Below, piece after piece: positions 41,750-53,115 of a stretch of DNA of 64,000 bases. A program made the translations under genes and the position numbers. The stretch is taken from the NCBI RefSeq assembly GCF_000346465.2, contig NC_034010.1, positions 7,635,103-7,699,102 on the forward strand. Direction: 5' to 3'. Origin of the DNA: Prunus persica. Its lineage: Eukaryota > Streptophyta > Magnoliopsida > Rosales > Rosaceae. The stretch's first letter is position 1; each line of letters opens with the position of its first letter. The notes under the pieces were generated by a model that searched no databases, had not been told where the DNA came from, and was given only the letters and a program-made list of their open reading frames with translations.

Positions 41750-43140
41750 TTAGCGAGTAAGCATGTATTTTATTAGATCGGTCTTGGCAATTATATGAAC
41801 CGTGGAAGGCAACATGTAGTGCCTTAATTTGGTTGCGGTGAAATATAAAGCCAAGCAAAGTTTTTCAATCGGTGAATATTTCCTTTCGATGGCCGTTAGA
41901 ATCCGGCTAAGGTAATACACTACTTGCTTCTTCTTACCATCGTTGTCTTGAGCCAAAAGGCTTCCGATGGAATTTTATGAGGTTGAGATATAAAGCTTCA
42001 AAGGTCGTCTTCGTTTTAGTGGGATCAGCATTGGTGGTTTTGTCAGATATTCCTTGATAGAATCGAAAGCCTTTTGGTGGACTTCATCCCATCTAAATTT
42101 CTCTTCATCTTTGAGTTTTAGCAAAGATGAGAAAGGTTCAACCTTCCCGGTTGAATTGGCTATAAACCTCCTAAGGAAATTTATTTGGCCTAATAAGCTT
42201 TGCAACCATTTCTTATTTTTCGAGGGTGGCGCATCAATGATGGCCTTAACTTTGTTCTTGTCTATCTCGATCCCCCTTTGGTGTACCAAGAATCCTAGAA
42301 AGTTTCCAGCTGAAACCCCGAAGGAACACTTCTTTGGATTCATCTTCAATTGATGTTTTCGCATTCTCTCGAAAGCCGACCGAAGATCAATCAAGTGACT
42401 AGGCCTTGACTCCAACTTCACAACTACATCGTCGATGTAAACTTCCAAGTTTCGACCGATCATGTTGTGGAAGATGGCATTCATCGCTTGTTGATATGTG
42501 GCCCCGGCATTCTTGAGGCCGAATGGCATCACCACATACTTAAAGGTTCCAATAAAATCGGGACATCTGAAGGCTGTCTTGTGGACATCCTCATTGGCTA
42601 TGAAAATTTGATTATAGCCTGAGTGCCCATCCATAAAGGACAAGATCTCATGCTTGGCTACCCCATCAACTAAGAGGTCAGCCATAGGCATGAGGTATTC
42701 ATCTTTAGGAGTTGCAAGATTGAGATTACGAAAATCAACATAAATTCTTATTGCTCCCTTCTTTTTCTTTACAAGTACAATATTTGAAAGCCATTCTATA
42801 TACCTAGCTGGCCTAATGAATTTGGCTTTAACAAGCCTTACAATTTCTTCTTTAACTTGTAATTCTACTTCGGTCGACATTCAGTGAGGTGGCTGCTTGA
42901 AGGGCTTGAAATCCTCCGTTGTTGGTAACGATGCTCAACCAAGTCACGACTCAATCCAGGAATCTCGGTGTAATCCCAAGCAAAGCAATCCTTGAACTCT
43001 CTCAAAAGCTTTTCCATCTTGGTTTGAAGCTCTGGCTCCATTAGGCCACTAATGTAGATTGGCTGATGGTTGTCTTCCGTTCCTAGGTTGATTTCCAATA
43101 GCGGATCTTGGATGGGACACACATACTTTCGTAGATCCAA
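41750..43140 (-). pseudogene. Gypsy reverse transcriptase and RNase H
   Basis: RT blocks in order: FIRPARYIEWLSNIVLVKKK, IRIYVDFRNLNLATPKDEYL, FMDGHSGYNQIFIANEDVHK, FRCPDFIGTFKYVVMPFGLK and the active-site YIDDVVVKLES. After a break near 41975 comes the RNase H connection, KKKQVVYYLSRILTAIERKY. The YIDD catalytic pair is preserved. An N-terminal frame break near 42880 separates the linker (EKLLREFKDCFAWDYTEIPG). RT domain length is standard; the damage is limited to the junctions. Confidence 0.92.
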
Positions 43141-43856
43141 TCTCGGCCCAACAACGCATTAAAATGAGCTGTTGTTTCTACCACGAAGAAGGCTGTCACC
43201 CTGACCTTTCCTCCTACTCTGACTTGGAGTGGGATGATCCCCTTCGATCTTGTGGTATCTCTCACAAAGCCACTGACCGTTGTCTCAGTCAGGATTAGTT
43301 CATCTAAACTCTTCTTCAATTTCTTCATCATCGAGGTTGGGAGGATATTCACCGTGGCCCCTGTGTCGACTAGAACTTTACTTATCGGAATCCCATCAAA
43401 ATGGGCACTCACATATAGAGGTTTAAGATGGGATGCCATCTTCTTGGTGGGCATTTCGTAGCACACCTTCTCCGGCATTTCCTTCTCTAAACTTGGCACC
43501 ACAATTTGAAGCTGAGCTACATCTGCCTTCAGGATTTCTCGAATCACTTCAATTTCCTTTGGTTCTCCCATCTGAACCATGGATTCGATTTCATCGAACA
43601 CATCCCCATCCATGGAATTTGGTTGACCTGGCTGAGCTTCAAAAAATAACGGAAGTGTGATGACCATGGCCTCAACTTCATCGAAGTCCCCAAACTTCAC
43701 ATTGGCCTTGCCCACTTTTAGTTCATTTTCAAACTTGGCTATCTCTTCCGTGCATTCTTTAGCTAGTTGCACCAGAACTTCTTCTGTAAGTTCTTCGAAA
43801 TACTCATCATCACCACACTCTTCACCTTCCCCATAAAGTTCTTCATCGTCAACCAA
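43083..43856 (-). pseudogene. Gypsy aspartic protease with acidic linker
   Basis: The catalytic motif is in SKVLVDTGATVNILPTSMMK (DTGA). A second half follows with VTAFFVVETTAHFNALLGRD and WIYES. The first 150 residues are an acidic linker (GEGEECGDDEYFEELTEEVL). The protease would cut the gag-pol polyprotein. The frame is open over 257 codons and the active site is present. Confidence 0.85.
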
Positions 43857-45220
43857 AGTGCCTTCTGGATTTTCTGAAGCTTATGTGGCCTCAACATCGG
43901 CTGTAGCCTCAGCCTTTTCTTCCGCCTCGGGCGTTTGAACATCGATCATAGCTTGGTCTTCTTCTGCCTTTGGCTTGTCTTTTCTCGTTGGGTTTTACCC
44001 CTAACATTCCCGACCATTTCATGGTCATTCTCTTTTTTCTCATCGACCTCAGATGCTGATACCACTTTAGGCACTACAAGATTCTTGAGGGCTGGAGGCT
44101 TGGCCTTCAACTAAACCTTCCTAGGTTTCTCCACTTTTGATGGTCCGTCATCCAACCCCTTCATTGACTCACTGGATTTGGCCTTGAAATTGTTTGCCTC
44201 AAACGCTCCACTCAAATAAGCCTCAAACTCCAAGATCGGCTCATCTAAGGTTGTCACCACAACTTGGCCATTTGCCCATTGCTGGGGAATTTTCCTTTCT
44301 TCTGCCGATGTTGCCTCCAGCAAAACCACAACATTGGCTTTGGCCAACTCCAATTCTTTTAGCCGAAGCTTTTCTCGAAGCTCGACTAATCGGTTAAGTT
44401 GGGCTTGTCTCTCGTCTGCCCATTCAAACTCTGCATTACACGAGGCAGCATATTGCTTCTAAGCCCTTCTTGTTTCAGTTTTGCTTAAAGGTATTGGAGG
44501 AAGCTCTGAACCTCTACTCCTATACCACTGACCTACCTTGGTGTTTGGCATCTTGAACGTTGGAACACCCCTGCCATATGCTGGGCTAGGTCTTTGTACA
44601 TAAGACACCTCTCGATTCTTTCATTCTCCCACCGAAACCCACATGCTTCTATTTTGGTTTCGGCTTGGGTTCAATGGATAAACATCCTCATACCTTAGTG
44701 GCATCTGCTGATTTCTTCTCTTAGGCTGATATCGTGGATTCTCATACCTATCTTAACACTCATGTAACAGCCGTTTGTTCGACCTTATATCCATCATGTC
44801 CCTTGGGCTATGTGGGCCGTAATTCTCAACCGGACATTTCATCATGTTCTTCCCAGCACTTTTGGGCCTAATTGTCTGGGCTTGCTCCTTGGTCGACTCC
44901 CTAGTTAGTTCTCTGGGTGGCTCCTTGGCTTTTGGTGGAACTACCTCCAATGAGACCTCACATTGGCATCGGCTGCATAACACAATGGCCTTGGGAGGTT
45001 CTTCATCTAGGGCCTTGGTCATTCCCGGATACATTTTGGCCTTACCCTTCGCCTTAGGATCCGCCTGGGTCTCCCTTGCTCTTTTCTCAGCCACTGCTTT
45101 TCCAAAGCCACCCAAGTCCAACCTTGGTCGAGGCTGATTTGGCCTTCGGAAGTTGATATTCACCATGTTGGCCTAAGCATTAGGAAACAGATTCTGATCG
45201 ACGCCTATTGCAACTTTCTT
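43857..45220 (-). pseudogene. Gag-pol linker region of the gypsy element
   Basis: Short open pieces (44111-44353, 44753-45166) have Lys/Pro-rich sequence such as AVAEKRARETQADPKAKGK. This is typical of the variable spacer between gag and protease in Tat elements. Stops and frameshifts are frequent, and no domain is recognised. Confidence 0.6.
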
Positions 45221-47080
45221 CTAAAATCTCAAGACTTTTCGATCGATGAGGTCCTGCACAACATTTCGGAAAACAAGGCAATTGTTACTCGCATGAGGCC
45301 ATACATTATGCCATTTGCAAAAAGTCTTATTTCTAAGTTCATTAGTCGACAGAATATCATGACCATTAGGCAATTTTATCATCTTTTCTTTTAAAAGTTG
45401 GTCAAAGATTAGTTCGGCTTTCGAAATGTCAAAGGTATAGGACTTGGTTCCGACTTCCTTTTGTGAGGTTTCGCTAAACTTAGAAGTCTGGACCGTCGTC
45501 CGCCTCTGATCCTTGGAGTCTTTGGACAAAGCCTTACATACGTGTGGTCCGCTGCCCACGATTTTGGCTAAGTTTATTCTAACTGATTCTTCTTCTTTCT
45601 CTTCGAAGACCTTCTCATTTCTTTCCTCTGAGTCTATATCTTCAATATCCAATGCATGGACAGCTGTGGTTCTAGATGTGGAAGGTTTTGGTGGATCTCT
45701 ATAAAAGGTCTGCCGAGATGTTGGCCGGTTCTTTTGTTGTTCCTTCTTTAGAAGAGCTTCATATCAATACACTCGTAGTAGGAGGTCGTAGATATCGCGA
45801 AACTCAATACCCTCAAACTTCTTCCGAAGATCGAGTAATAATCCGCCTTGGGCCAACTTCACGAACTCATGTTCATGCATGTTGACCGTACATCTAGCCC
45901 TTGCTTCTCTGAACTTCCCCATGTATTCTTAGACTGACTCATTTGATCCTTGACGCATCTTGGCCAAGTCGGCCATCGAAACCTCTGGCTCTGGTCGATA
46001 AAATTGTTCATGGAAGATTTGCTTCGTGGTCTGCCAATTTGGAACAGAGTTATGAGGAAGTTTGACATACCATGAAAAAAAACCCCCGTGAGGGTACTCG
46101 GGAATAACCTTAATTTCAAGGCCTCACGATGTCCGATTTCAGCACATTGAGCCGTGAATCGGCCAATATGCTCCACAGTCGACTGAAATCCATCTCTTGA
46201 AAACAATGCAATGTCCGAAACTTTGAATCCTCGGGAAACTCCTCTTGATCAAAATGCTCCGGATAAGGCCTCCGATAAACTAGTCTACCAATCCTCCTAG
46301 CGTGAGGCACCATATCCTAGATCATCTGTTCGATCACCCCTCGGTCGATCGCTTGGTTTCCTAGTAGTGGATTATTCAAGTTCGCGTTCCTACCAATATT
46401 ATTCCACCCACCGATTCCGATAAATTGGTTAATATGATGACCAACGAAGTTGACTCCTGCCCCCTGGTGGACTTGTGGACGGAATTGGTTATATGGCAGG
46501 AATCATTGGAATTGGTTGGCCCCACATATGGGTTATTACATATTGGCGGAACATTGATCGCTGAAGCTGGATTACCCCAAGCTGGTGGATTTGGTTAAGG
46601 CGGGTTCGCACCCAAGACGTTTGGTTGAACCTCTACTTGAGGCCCTGCAGCTTACACTCCATTTGGAGCCACCTGATTCCCATTTTGGCCATTTTGGTAG
46701 CCTAGCAATCGATCAAACCTCTCATTTATCTGAGCATTTTGGGTTGCTATGGTTTGAGCCATATCTAGCAACCGTTGATGGTTGAGTTGATTTGATGTCT
46801 CCATTGCTCGGATGAGTTATTGGATCTCCAGTGAAGTGGTCGGATTCGGCCTCAAGACTGGTCCTCCATTGGCTTCCGTAACATCTTCGACCACCACATG
46901 GTTAGGGTCAACGGCCGTAGCTCGGTTGACGCCATTTTGGCTTTGTTGTCCTTTCATAACATTTTGTGGCTGAGTGTTCATAGGAAGTGAACCAACCATG
47001 CTTGTCTCTGAGTCTGAACGAAGTCTAGACTCTTCAAACTCTCGATCTCTTCTAGGATTCCCCCTAGTGTTTACGACCAT
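45221..47080 (-). pseudogene. Gypsy gag
   Basis: It starts MVVNTRGNPRRDREFEESRL at 47080. The retrotransposon-gag domain is read from two frames around 46200-45860 (TVEHIGRFTAQCAEIGHREA, KLRLFPSTLTG). After further breaks comes a CxxH-type zinc segment, FCKWHNVWPHASNNC, followed by FRNVVQDLIDRKVLRF. Gag packages the element's RNA. At least four interruptions make it non-functional. Confidence 0.85.
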
Positions 47081-47092
47081 ACAAACCTAGTG

Positions 47093-47112
47093 GTCCCACT
47101 GGGCGTGCCAAA
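47093..47112 (-). promoter_or_regulatory. Primer-binding site of the gypsy element
   Basis: The minus strand reads TTTGGCACGCCCAGTGGGAC just inside the 5' LTR, the position and form usual in plant gypsy elements. Confidence 0.7.
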
Positions 47113-47115
47113 TTA

Positions 47116-48182
47116 TGTTTCCCTTTTTCGGCCAGGTAGGCCGATTGAAGGAGTTTTTGGTCCTTCTTTTAGATTGCGTAGGCGTGCCATCACCAAGCCA
47201 CTGACTGGCTTGAATTGAAAAGGTTGGATTATTGTGTTCGCGCTTCTGACTTCTAACCAGCTGATTGATCAGCCAAGCAAGGTATTTTAGTATAAGTATT
47301 TTAGTATTTTTGAGATTTCTAATTATAATGATGCAAATTAAATTAAAATATGCGATTAAACTTAAAGATGAGAATTGAAATGCGATAAAGTAAATCAAAG
47401 CGATTGATAAACTTAAATTAAACGAAGAACGATATAAATGATAAAAGCAATAAAATAAAGCAATTTGAAATTAAATTAGGCTTAAAGAAAATTCGATAAC
47501 AATTAACAATAAAGCGATAAAATTGAATCTTAAGACAACATAATGAAAAAATACAAGAAATTAAACTTACACTAACGAAAGTGAAGAACTGATCTAGTCT
47601 ACTTGCTTGGAAAATAAAAACCTAGTCTAGGGATAGAAAATTGAAAGACAAAAGTAGGTTTTTGTGTCTGATGTTGGGGTCCTTCTGCTCTTTGTCTGAT
47701 GTAGTTTATATAGGGGCATTCGTCAGCCCATGGGCTGGCCATTAAATGGCCGAAGGTCAACTTCGTCCAAAATCTTTCCTTGTGTGGTTTCCCAAATTCA
47801 CGGAATTGATTCGAATGAGATCATCAGATTATAAATCTAATCACTTGATTCTCTCCTCCTTAGGAATGTTCCAGATTGACATCACTCTCTTTTGATTGCT
47901 TTCCTTGGATAGATCTCGTCACATGCATGAAAACATCCGGAGGTTTTTGGGCCTATTTTCGAGGGTAGAGCTTGGGCCACCAAGGACTTAGGCCTAACAT
48001 TTGGTCAAACGATGTGGCTCCTAGAGTCTCTAATTTTGATTGAACATAATCCATCGATGTTGAGTGACTTGGAATTTCAATGAGTCCATCTGCATATATG
48101 TATTATATCCGCATATTATTATATAGATGGTATAAGGCCATTAAATGGCCATCCAACTTTCATCAGACCTTTTGGATAAAGG
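47116..48182 (-). repeat. 5' LTR of the gypsy element (right, truncated)
   Basis: The inner end reads GGGAAACA on the minus strand. The outer part stops at 48182, where it joins coding sequence of a different gypsy element. It matches the left LTR over 47283-48182. Confidence 0.75.
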
Positions 48183-48728
48183 TCCCTTCCTTGCTACATG
48201 TGACACACACATTAGTTGTAGAAGTGGGGTAATGAAACTCAGTTTTGGTAACATGACATTGGAAATTAGCATTTTTAATGTTTTTAGGCGACCTTATGAA
48301 GATGATGAATGTGTAGTGGTGAACTTGATTGAAGCTCTTGTGCAGGATCAATTTGAGAAGACTAGTATTTCTGAACCTTTAGAGTCTCTTTTATTGAATT
48401 CTAAAGAATCTGAATTACTTGAGGATCCAAAAATTGCTGATCATAATTCGTTGTTAAATTCCTTGCAGGTTGATAAATGGAGGCCAAGGTTTGAGAAACT
48501 TCCACCTCGGAAGGAAAAGACATTGCCATCAAATGTGGAAGTTCCTAAGCTAGAATTGAAGCCTTACCTACGGGACTTAAACATGCATTCTTGGGGTCCA
48601 ACAACACTTTTCCAGTGGTAATATCTTTTGAACTTGACTCTTTGCAAGAAGGTAAGTTACTTAATGTGTTGAATTCTCACAGACCAGACATTGATTGGAC
48701 TCTTGCTAACATTAAGGGAATGACATGA
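48183..48728 (+). pseudogene. Fragment of another Ty3/gypsy polyprotein
   Basis: The plus frame reads GPFLATCDTHISCRSGVMKL, FNVFRRPYEDDECVVVNLIE and LELKPYLRDL. A shifted frame then gives NNTFPVVISFELDSLQEGKL and PDIDWTLANIKGM. This is the segment between protease and RT in Athila/Tat-like elements (LGRPFLATADTxID then LELKPLPxxLKYAFLG). The fragment has opposite orientation to the gypsy element at its left and starts exactly where that LTR stops. RT itself is missing. Confidence 0.8.
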
Positions 48729-49354
48729 GAAATAGTTTTAATGTTTTAAATAAACAATCATTAATTTTATTTTCTCTCTCATAAAAATAAAATAAAATTA
48801 TTTTCTCTCTCCTCTCTTTTTTCTTGGAAACGTAATATCTCTTCTTAGTAATCTAATCTCTCTCTCTCTCTCTCCCTCCCTCCCTCCCTCCCTCGCCCCA
48901 TAGAGGTACAATTCATCTAGCATATTAGTTCCTAGAAAGTTTTGAGAATATGATAATTAAGCATCCACTCGCCTGATCAATCCTGGACAATGGGAGGTTG
49001 TGCTTGGTAGACAGTTGCTTAAGAGATTTTGGTACAAGTATTTATGCATCGACTATTGGAGGTTTTCAATTATATGTTGTAGTCGTGTTGATATTACCAT
49101 GCATGCAAACTATCCCTCCCAATATTATAAAATCCATGCATAATTATTTTAAGGGACAACATTTGAAAGAATTAAAAAGTAAAAGTAAAAGTAAAATTTA
49201 CAGTGCAATGGGCAACCTAGTTTGACATGAAGCCAAACTGAGTCATAAAGGAATTGAGAAAACCAGATCGTTTTGCACTTTTTTATTTATAAAATTTGCT
49301 TTATTAGGCTACAAAGTTCATAACAGAATCGAGAAAGACAAAGTCAGCTAAACC
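48729..49354. other. Intergenic with (CT)n / (CCCT)n tract
   Basis: A CT-CCCT microsatellite lies at about 48859-48894. Otherwise AT-rich with no recognised gene. Confidence 0.5.
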
Positions 49355-49444
49355 AATCTCATGCGTGTAACTCTTGAGAGGTATAGTGAAGGTGCGGCTG
49401 AGTCCAAGATCGGCAATCTTCAAAATCCCTCTTTCCTTGTTCAG
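49355..49444 (-). pseudogene. CDKB cyclin-dependent kinase exon fragment
   Basis: Thirty codons on the minus strand read LNKERGILKIADLGLSR and TFTIPLKSYTHEI. This matches the activation-segment start of plant B-type CDKs (ILKIADLGLGRAFTVPLKSYTHEI), where DLG replaces the usual DFG. The next bases, ATTG|GTTTAG, look like a splice donor at the place where the family has an exon end. The ATP-binding lobe and the APE motif are absent. It is a piece of genomic DNA that was probably captured by a transposon; it cannot make a kinase. Confidence 0.65.
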
Positions 49445-49797
49445 AAGCGATGACGTTACCAGACAAGAAGGGGGGAGAGAGAGAGAGAATCCTTGTGATT
49501 TGTGGTTTAGGTAGGATAGGGGTTGGAGTGGTGGTGGTGAGGGTGGCTTTGGGGATTAGAATGGGATGATAGAGAGAGAGAAGAAGCAGAGGCAAAGGAG
49601 AACGTCAATTCTCTTTAGAAAAGAGAGAATGAATTAATTAAAGATAATTAATGAGATGAGAGAGAATGAATTCTTAATTTATATGGTATCAAAATTTTAA
49701 TCCCAATGTATAAATATTAATTAAAAAAAATTTATTTTGCCATGTCAGGTTTAATCTCAACCATTAAAAGTGGAGTAATCTAATGGCCCAAAAATTG
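49445..49797. other. Intergenic
   Basis: GA-rich short tracts around 49480 and 49570; nothing else recognised. Confidence 0.4.
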
Positions 49798-51326
49798 TGT
49801 CAAAAATATGGTGCTATGGTGACCACTACCAAGTTTGTACTAGGGAAACAATCCAACCGGGGGATTGTTTGACTAGTCCACATGGAAGAGTCCTTAATTG
49901 ACCATATGACTAGAGAACGAGTCGTCCAACTGGGACTAAGCTCACCAGCATGTACAGCAGAATCCTCAATACTCGTACGTTTGTGACAAGTCCTACGCGT
50001 GCAAACTAACCCCGCTAAGGGTCTACGAAACACCCCATCAAGGGTGTCCGAGTTCCAACATATCCAAGTATCCCATAGTTCCAACATTTCCAAACCAAGT
50101 ATTCCAAATCCGGGGAGGTACATAGGGTAGTGCTAATAACACTCAAACTAACTTAAACCACAGCCCAATCCACATTTCATAACTTTTCCCAACAACCCTA
50201 TGTACTCAACACATACCCACATATAAATAGTCATTCTAAAAAATAATACATATCCATTCAAAATATTCACAATTCGCAATTATTCGAATATAATTCCAAT
50301 ACTTTCATAATAATATTATATTCATCATTTAAATAAATAATAACTCAATAATCAAGAAACCATTAAGCATATTTTTTCCATTCTTGAAAATAATGATTAT
50401 AGTTTAAAAACAAAGTCAACTCACAAGTAGTCCCACGCTGCTTGACCATGAGAGGGCCCCGCCTGCTGAGTATGAATTGTCGGAGTACCTATTTAAGAAC
50501 ACTAGGACGATATTAAAATAAGGCACTTCGAACAAGGACTTTAAAACAAATTCCTAATTTTCAGGGATTAAAGTGTGTGTACGTCGAATGAGAAGTTCCT
50601 AAAGTCCAACTATGTGTCCTGGATGATGAATAAGTTTTGGAAGACGCTTGGTCAATTGAGTGGTCAAACTTTTCGAAGTTGGTCAACTGGCCCCGCGGGG
50701 CCCACGACCTAAATTTCCATTTGAAAGTTTCGATGAGTTCAACAAGGTTTATAACACATGTCCTGCAAGTTTGGTCCAAATTGAACAGTCGGATCGCTCA
50801 AGATTGTACGATCGGACGATTATCGTTTAATCTAATCAATGAATCAAAGCATCTAGGGCTCCGATTCACGATTCGCGAATTCCTACATGATCCTAGAGAT
50901 GCCTAGATCAATATATATGAAATTGGGGTCGATCCAATGGTCTGAACATATCGAACCCGGATAACGCCTAATATGCGTAATCCGATTGACAATCAAATGA
51001 TAACCAAATTCAAATATGAGCATATTGTCTTGCTCGGGACGGCATGTGGAGCATTTTAGGACCAAAAGGGTCACCCAAACAATGCCCATGAGTGACCACC
51101 AGGGCCGGCAACGTGTGGGTGCCCAGAGAAATTCCGGTGATAGGAAAATTTCCAAATCATTGATCAAGACCTATACCTACATGATTAGAACAATGAGTGG
51201 AGCAACTTTTGTTCTTGTTCTATGGCCAAAAAGTGACCGGAACTTGCCAGAAACTGTAAGATCCCACATCGACCAACGGAGAGGGGGTGATGTGCCTTAT
51301 ATGTGCACACCCGCATCCATCTAGCA

Positions 51327-51448
51327 CGAGGCCTTTTGGGGGCTCACTAGCTTCGGAGTTGTGGGAACTCCGAAGTTAAGCGAGTTGGGGGCCAGAGTAA
51401 TCCCAGGATATGTGACCCACTGGGAAGTTGCTCGTGAGCTCCCAGAAA
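51327..51448 (+). ncRNA. 5S-rRNA-like segment in Cassandra LTR1
   Basis: GAACTCCGAAGTTAAGCG contains the 5S internal A box (51373-51382). The C-box counterpart reads GGATATGTGACCC, where functional 5S has GGATGGGTGACC. Cassandra LTRs are known to be transcribed by RNA polymerase III from this domain. The altered C box makes activity doubtful. Confidence 0.85.
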
Positions 51449-51674
51449 CAAAACCGTGAGGGCCAGAGAGGAGGGGCCCAAAGCGGACAATATCATGTTA
51501 CGACAGAGTTGATCCCGAGACGTGACAATTTGGTATCAGAGCCACTCTGCCGTGTGGTGCGAGTGTGCCGACGTGGACGTCGGGCCCTTAAGGGGGGTGG
51601 ATTGTAAGATCTCACATCGACCAACGGAGAGAGGGTGATGTGCCTTATATGTGCACATCCGCATCCATCTAGCA

Positions 51675-51796
51675 CGAGACCTTTTGGGAGCTCACTGGCT
51701 TCGGAGTCGTGGGAACTCCGAAGTTAAGCGAGTTGGGAGCCAGAGCAATCCCATGATGGGTGACCTACTAAGAAGTTGCTCGTGAACTCCCAGAAA
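51675..51796 (+). ncRNA. 5S-rRNA-like segment in Cassandra LTR2
   Basis: The A box AAGTTAAGCG is at 51721-51730. The C-box region CATGATGGGTGACC keeps GATGGGTGACC but has a T before it where LTR1 has G. The following CTACTAAGAAGTT differs from the usual CCACTGGGAAGTT. Confidence 0.85.
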
Positions 51797-52226
51797 CAAA
51801 ACCGTGAGGGCTAGAGAGGAGGGGCCCAAAGCGGACAATATCGTGCTACGGCGGAGTTGATCCCGGGACGTGACAGGAACACTAGCCAAAAACTGGCCAA
51901 ACTTTAAGCGATAATTTGATTTTCAAATCACAGAAATTGATCCTAATCAACCCAACCATCAGCTAGAACACAATGAGAGGATGAAAAAGCATACTTAGAT
52001 CGAAGAAATTGGTGGCCGAAATCGCTGGAACGAGCGGTGGAAGTTTTGGGTCAAAATCGGCCGGTTTTCTCAATATTTCGGTGACAGCGACGGCGACTGG
52101 GGGCTGGGGCAGCGGAGGGGTGAGATGCAAAGAGGGAGCGGAGCCGGTCACCCATCGATCGGGGTGGCCGGAGGTGGCGGCGGTGAAGCAAAAACTGATC
52201 GGCTGTTTCAAAGGGGGATTGTCGCT

Positions 52227-52227
52227 C

Positions 52228-52281
<54 letters not shown>
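52227..52281. repeat. (GA)n microsatellite
   Basis: About 26 GA units inside the solo LTR. Confidence 0.95.
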
Positions 52282-52284
<3 letters not shown>

Positions 52285-52560
52285 TTCATGTTTTAAAAAA
52301 AATAACTTCGAAATATTTACGATTGTGGCATTATGCTTCTGTTGATCGTAACTTCATCGTTTCAACTCTGATTTAAGCACACTACGTGTATACGAACTCG
52401 TCTCAACGCAATCTATGTCATGGTCCCATTCGTTTCCCCAAAACCTTCCAAATTAAAAAGTGACCAAAATAATCCTATTTTCAAGAGCAAAATTGTAATT
52501 TCATAATTTATTTATTTAATTAAATTAAACAAATACTTAAATTTGGGTTGGGATGTTACA

Positions 52561-53088
52561 CATTGCATTTTGGCCACTTAGAAAAAAGTTGGTCCTTTCA
52601 ATAGAAGGAGGAGTGGGGAAACCAAGTTGGAAGCTCACCAAAAACTTGACTAATCTAACTAGGGGAATGCTAACAACCTTTTCTCTAACCTTCAATAAGG
52701 GTAAATTTGGAAAGTTGAAGGAAATATAAAAGCTAATACATTCAATAAAGGTAAATTTGGAAAACAAAAACTAGTTTGTGTGATATATTAATGACATTGT
52801 TTTAAGTATAAGGAAAGTAATATTTATCATGAGAAGAAGAGAGAATGTCCCAAAAAAAAAAGTTAGAGAAAAAATTACTAGCATTCCCTATCCAACTAAC
52901 ACTTTACATAGTCCTTTGAAATGCTTTTGTGCTTTTGTGAGTAATCCTTTAAACTGCCCTTAGAAAGTCACGTGCCGTGCTTCCAATCCAAAAACCCACA
53001 TACATCTTGGCGCGCAAGAGGCCTCGAAATTCCAAAAGCAATCGCAAGCCAGGGTTTTAGATTGTAGCTGAAACCCCAAAACCCCCAA
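52561..53088. promoter_or_regulatory. 5' flank of the gyrase A gene
   Basis: The promoter is expected here. GGTAAATTTGGAAA recurs at 52699 and 52749. The last 130 bp are less AT-rich, with CACGTGCCGTGC near 52971 (an ACGTG core). No clear TATA box was picked out. Confidence 0.4.
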
Positions 53089-53111
53089 ATGGCGCCTTCA
53101 GCCCTATCTCT

Positions 53112-53115
<4 letters not shown>
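53089..53115 (+). promoter_or_regulatory. Upstream ORF overlapping the gyrase A start
   Basis: ATGGCGCCTTCA opens an 8-codon frame (MAPSALSL) ending in TGA at 53113-53115. Its stop overlaps the first in-frame gyrase ATG as ATGA. It could favour initiation at the next ATG (53145), which has the better context (ACCATGGCC). Confidence 0.55.

Larger units (their letters stand above)
37885..48182 (-). mobile_element. Ty3/gypsy retrotransposon of the Tat lineage, decayed and truncated
   Basis: It reads on the minus strand: truncated 5' LTR (47116-48182), primer-binding site, gag (from 47080), protease, RT, RNase H, a second RNase H, integrase, polypurine tract and 3' LTR (39711 leftward). An additional RNase H between the RT-RNase H and integrase is the known hallmark of Tat-type elements. 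LTR termini TGTTTGG and GGGAAACA form short inverted ends. The right LTR lacks its outer 900 bp and the left one its last 170 bp. No target duplication could be found, so both edges have been rearranged. Many stops and frameshifts interrupt the polyprotein. Confidence 0.88.
51255..51875 (+). mobile_element. Cassandra TRIM retrotransposon
   Basis: It has two 273-bp LTRs (51255-51527, 51603-51875; TGTAAGATC to ACGTGACA). The primer-binding site TGGTATCAGAGCC (51531-51543) matches initiator Met tRNA, and the polypurine tract AAGGGGGGTGG ends just before LTR2. The interior is only 75 bp with no coding capacity. Flanks GAAAC and GGAAC differ by one base. Both LTRs hold a 5S-like segment, the defining trait of Cassandra. 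By eye about 22 differences, nearly all transitions, separate the LTRs, so it is an old insertion. Confidence 0.95.
49798..52560 (-). mobile_element. Probable solo LTR (about 2.1 kb net) with Cassandra inserted
   Basis: In the minus direction it begins TGTAACATCCCAACCC (from 52560) and ends TTTTTGACA (49798), with TG...CA termini. The flanks are AATTG (49793-49797) and CATTG (52561-52565), a 5-bp duplication with one mismatch. TGTAACATCCC starts are common in plant Tekay/Del-type chromovirus LTRs, and long LTRs fit. No coding sequence is within. A complete Cassandra TRIM and a GA microsatellite interrupt it. Confidence 0.5.

Noticed and set aside
44111..45166. Independent host genes in the gag-protease spacer
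   Set aside because: Position, orientation and composition fit the variable linker of the gypsy polyprotein.
51327..51796. Genuine 5S rRNA genes
   Set aside because: The two 5S-like stretches lie inside matching 273-bp LTRs with PBS and PPT, and carry changes in the C box. They are Cassandra LTR domains, not rDNA.
52009..52376. Gly-rich or Glu/Arg-repeat protein
   Set aside because: The frames are generated by the GA microsatellite and GC-rich LTR sequence.
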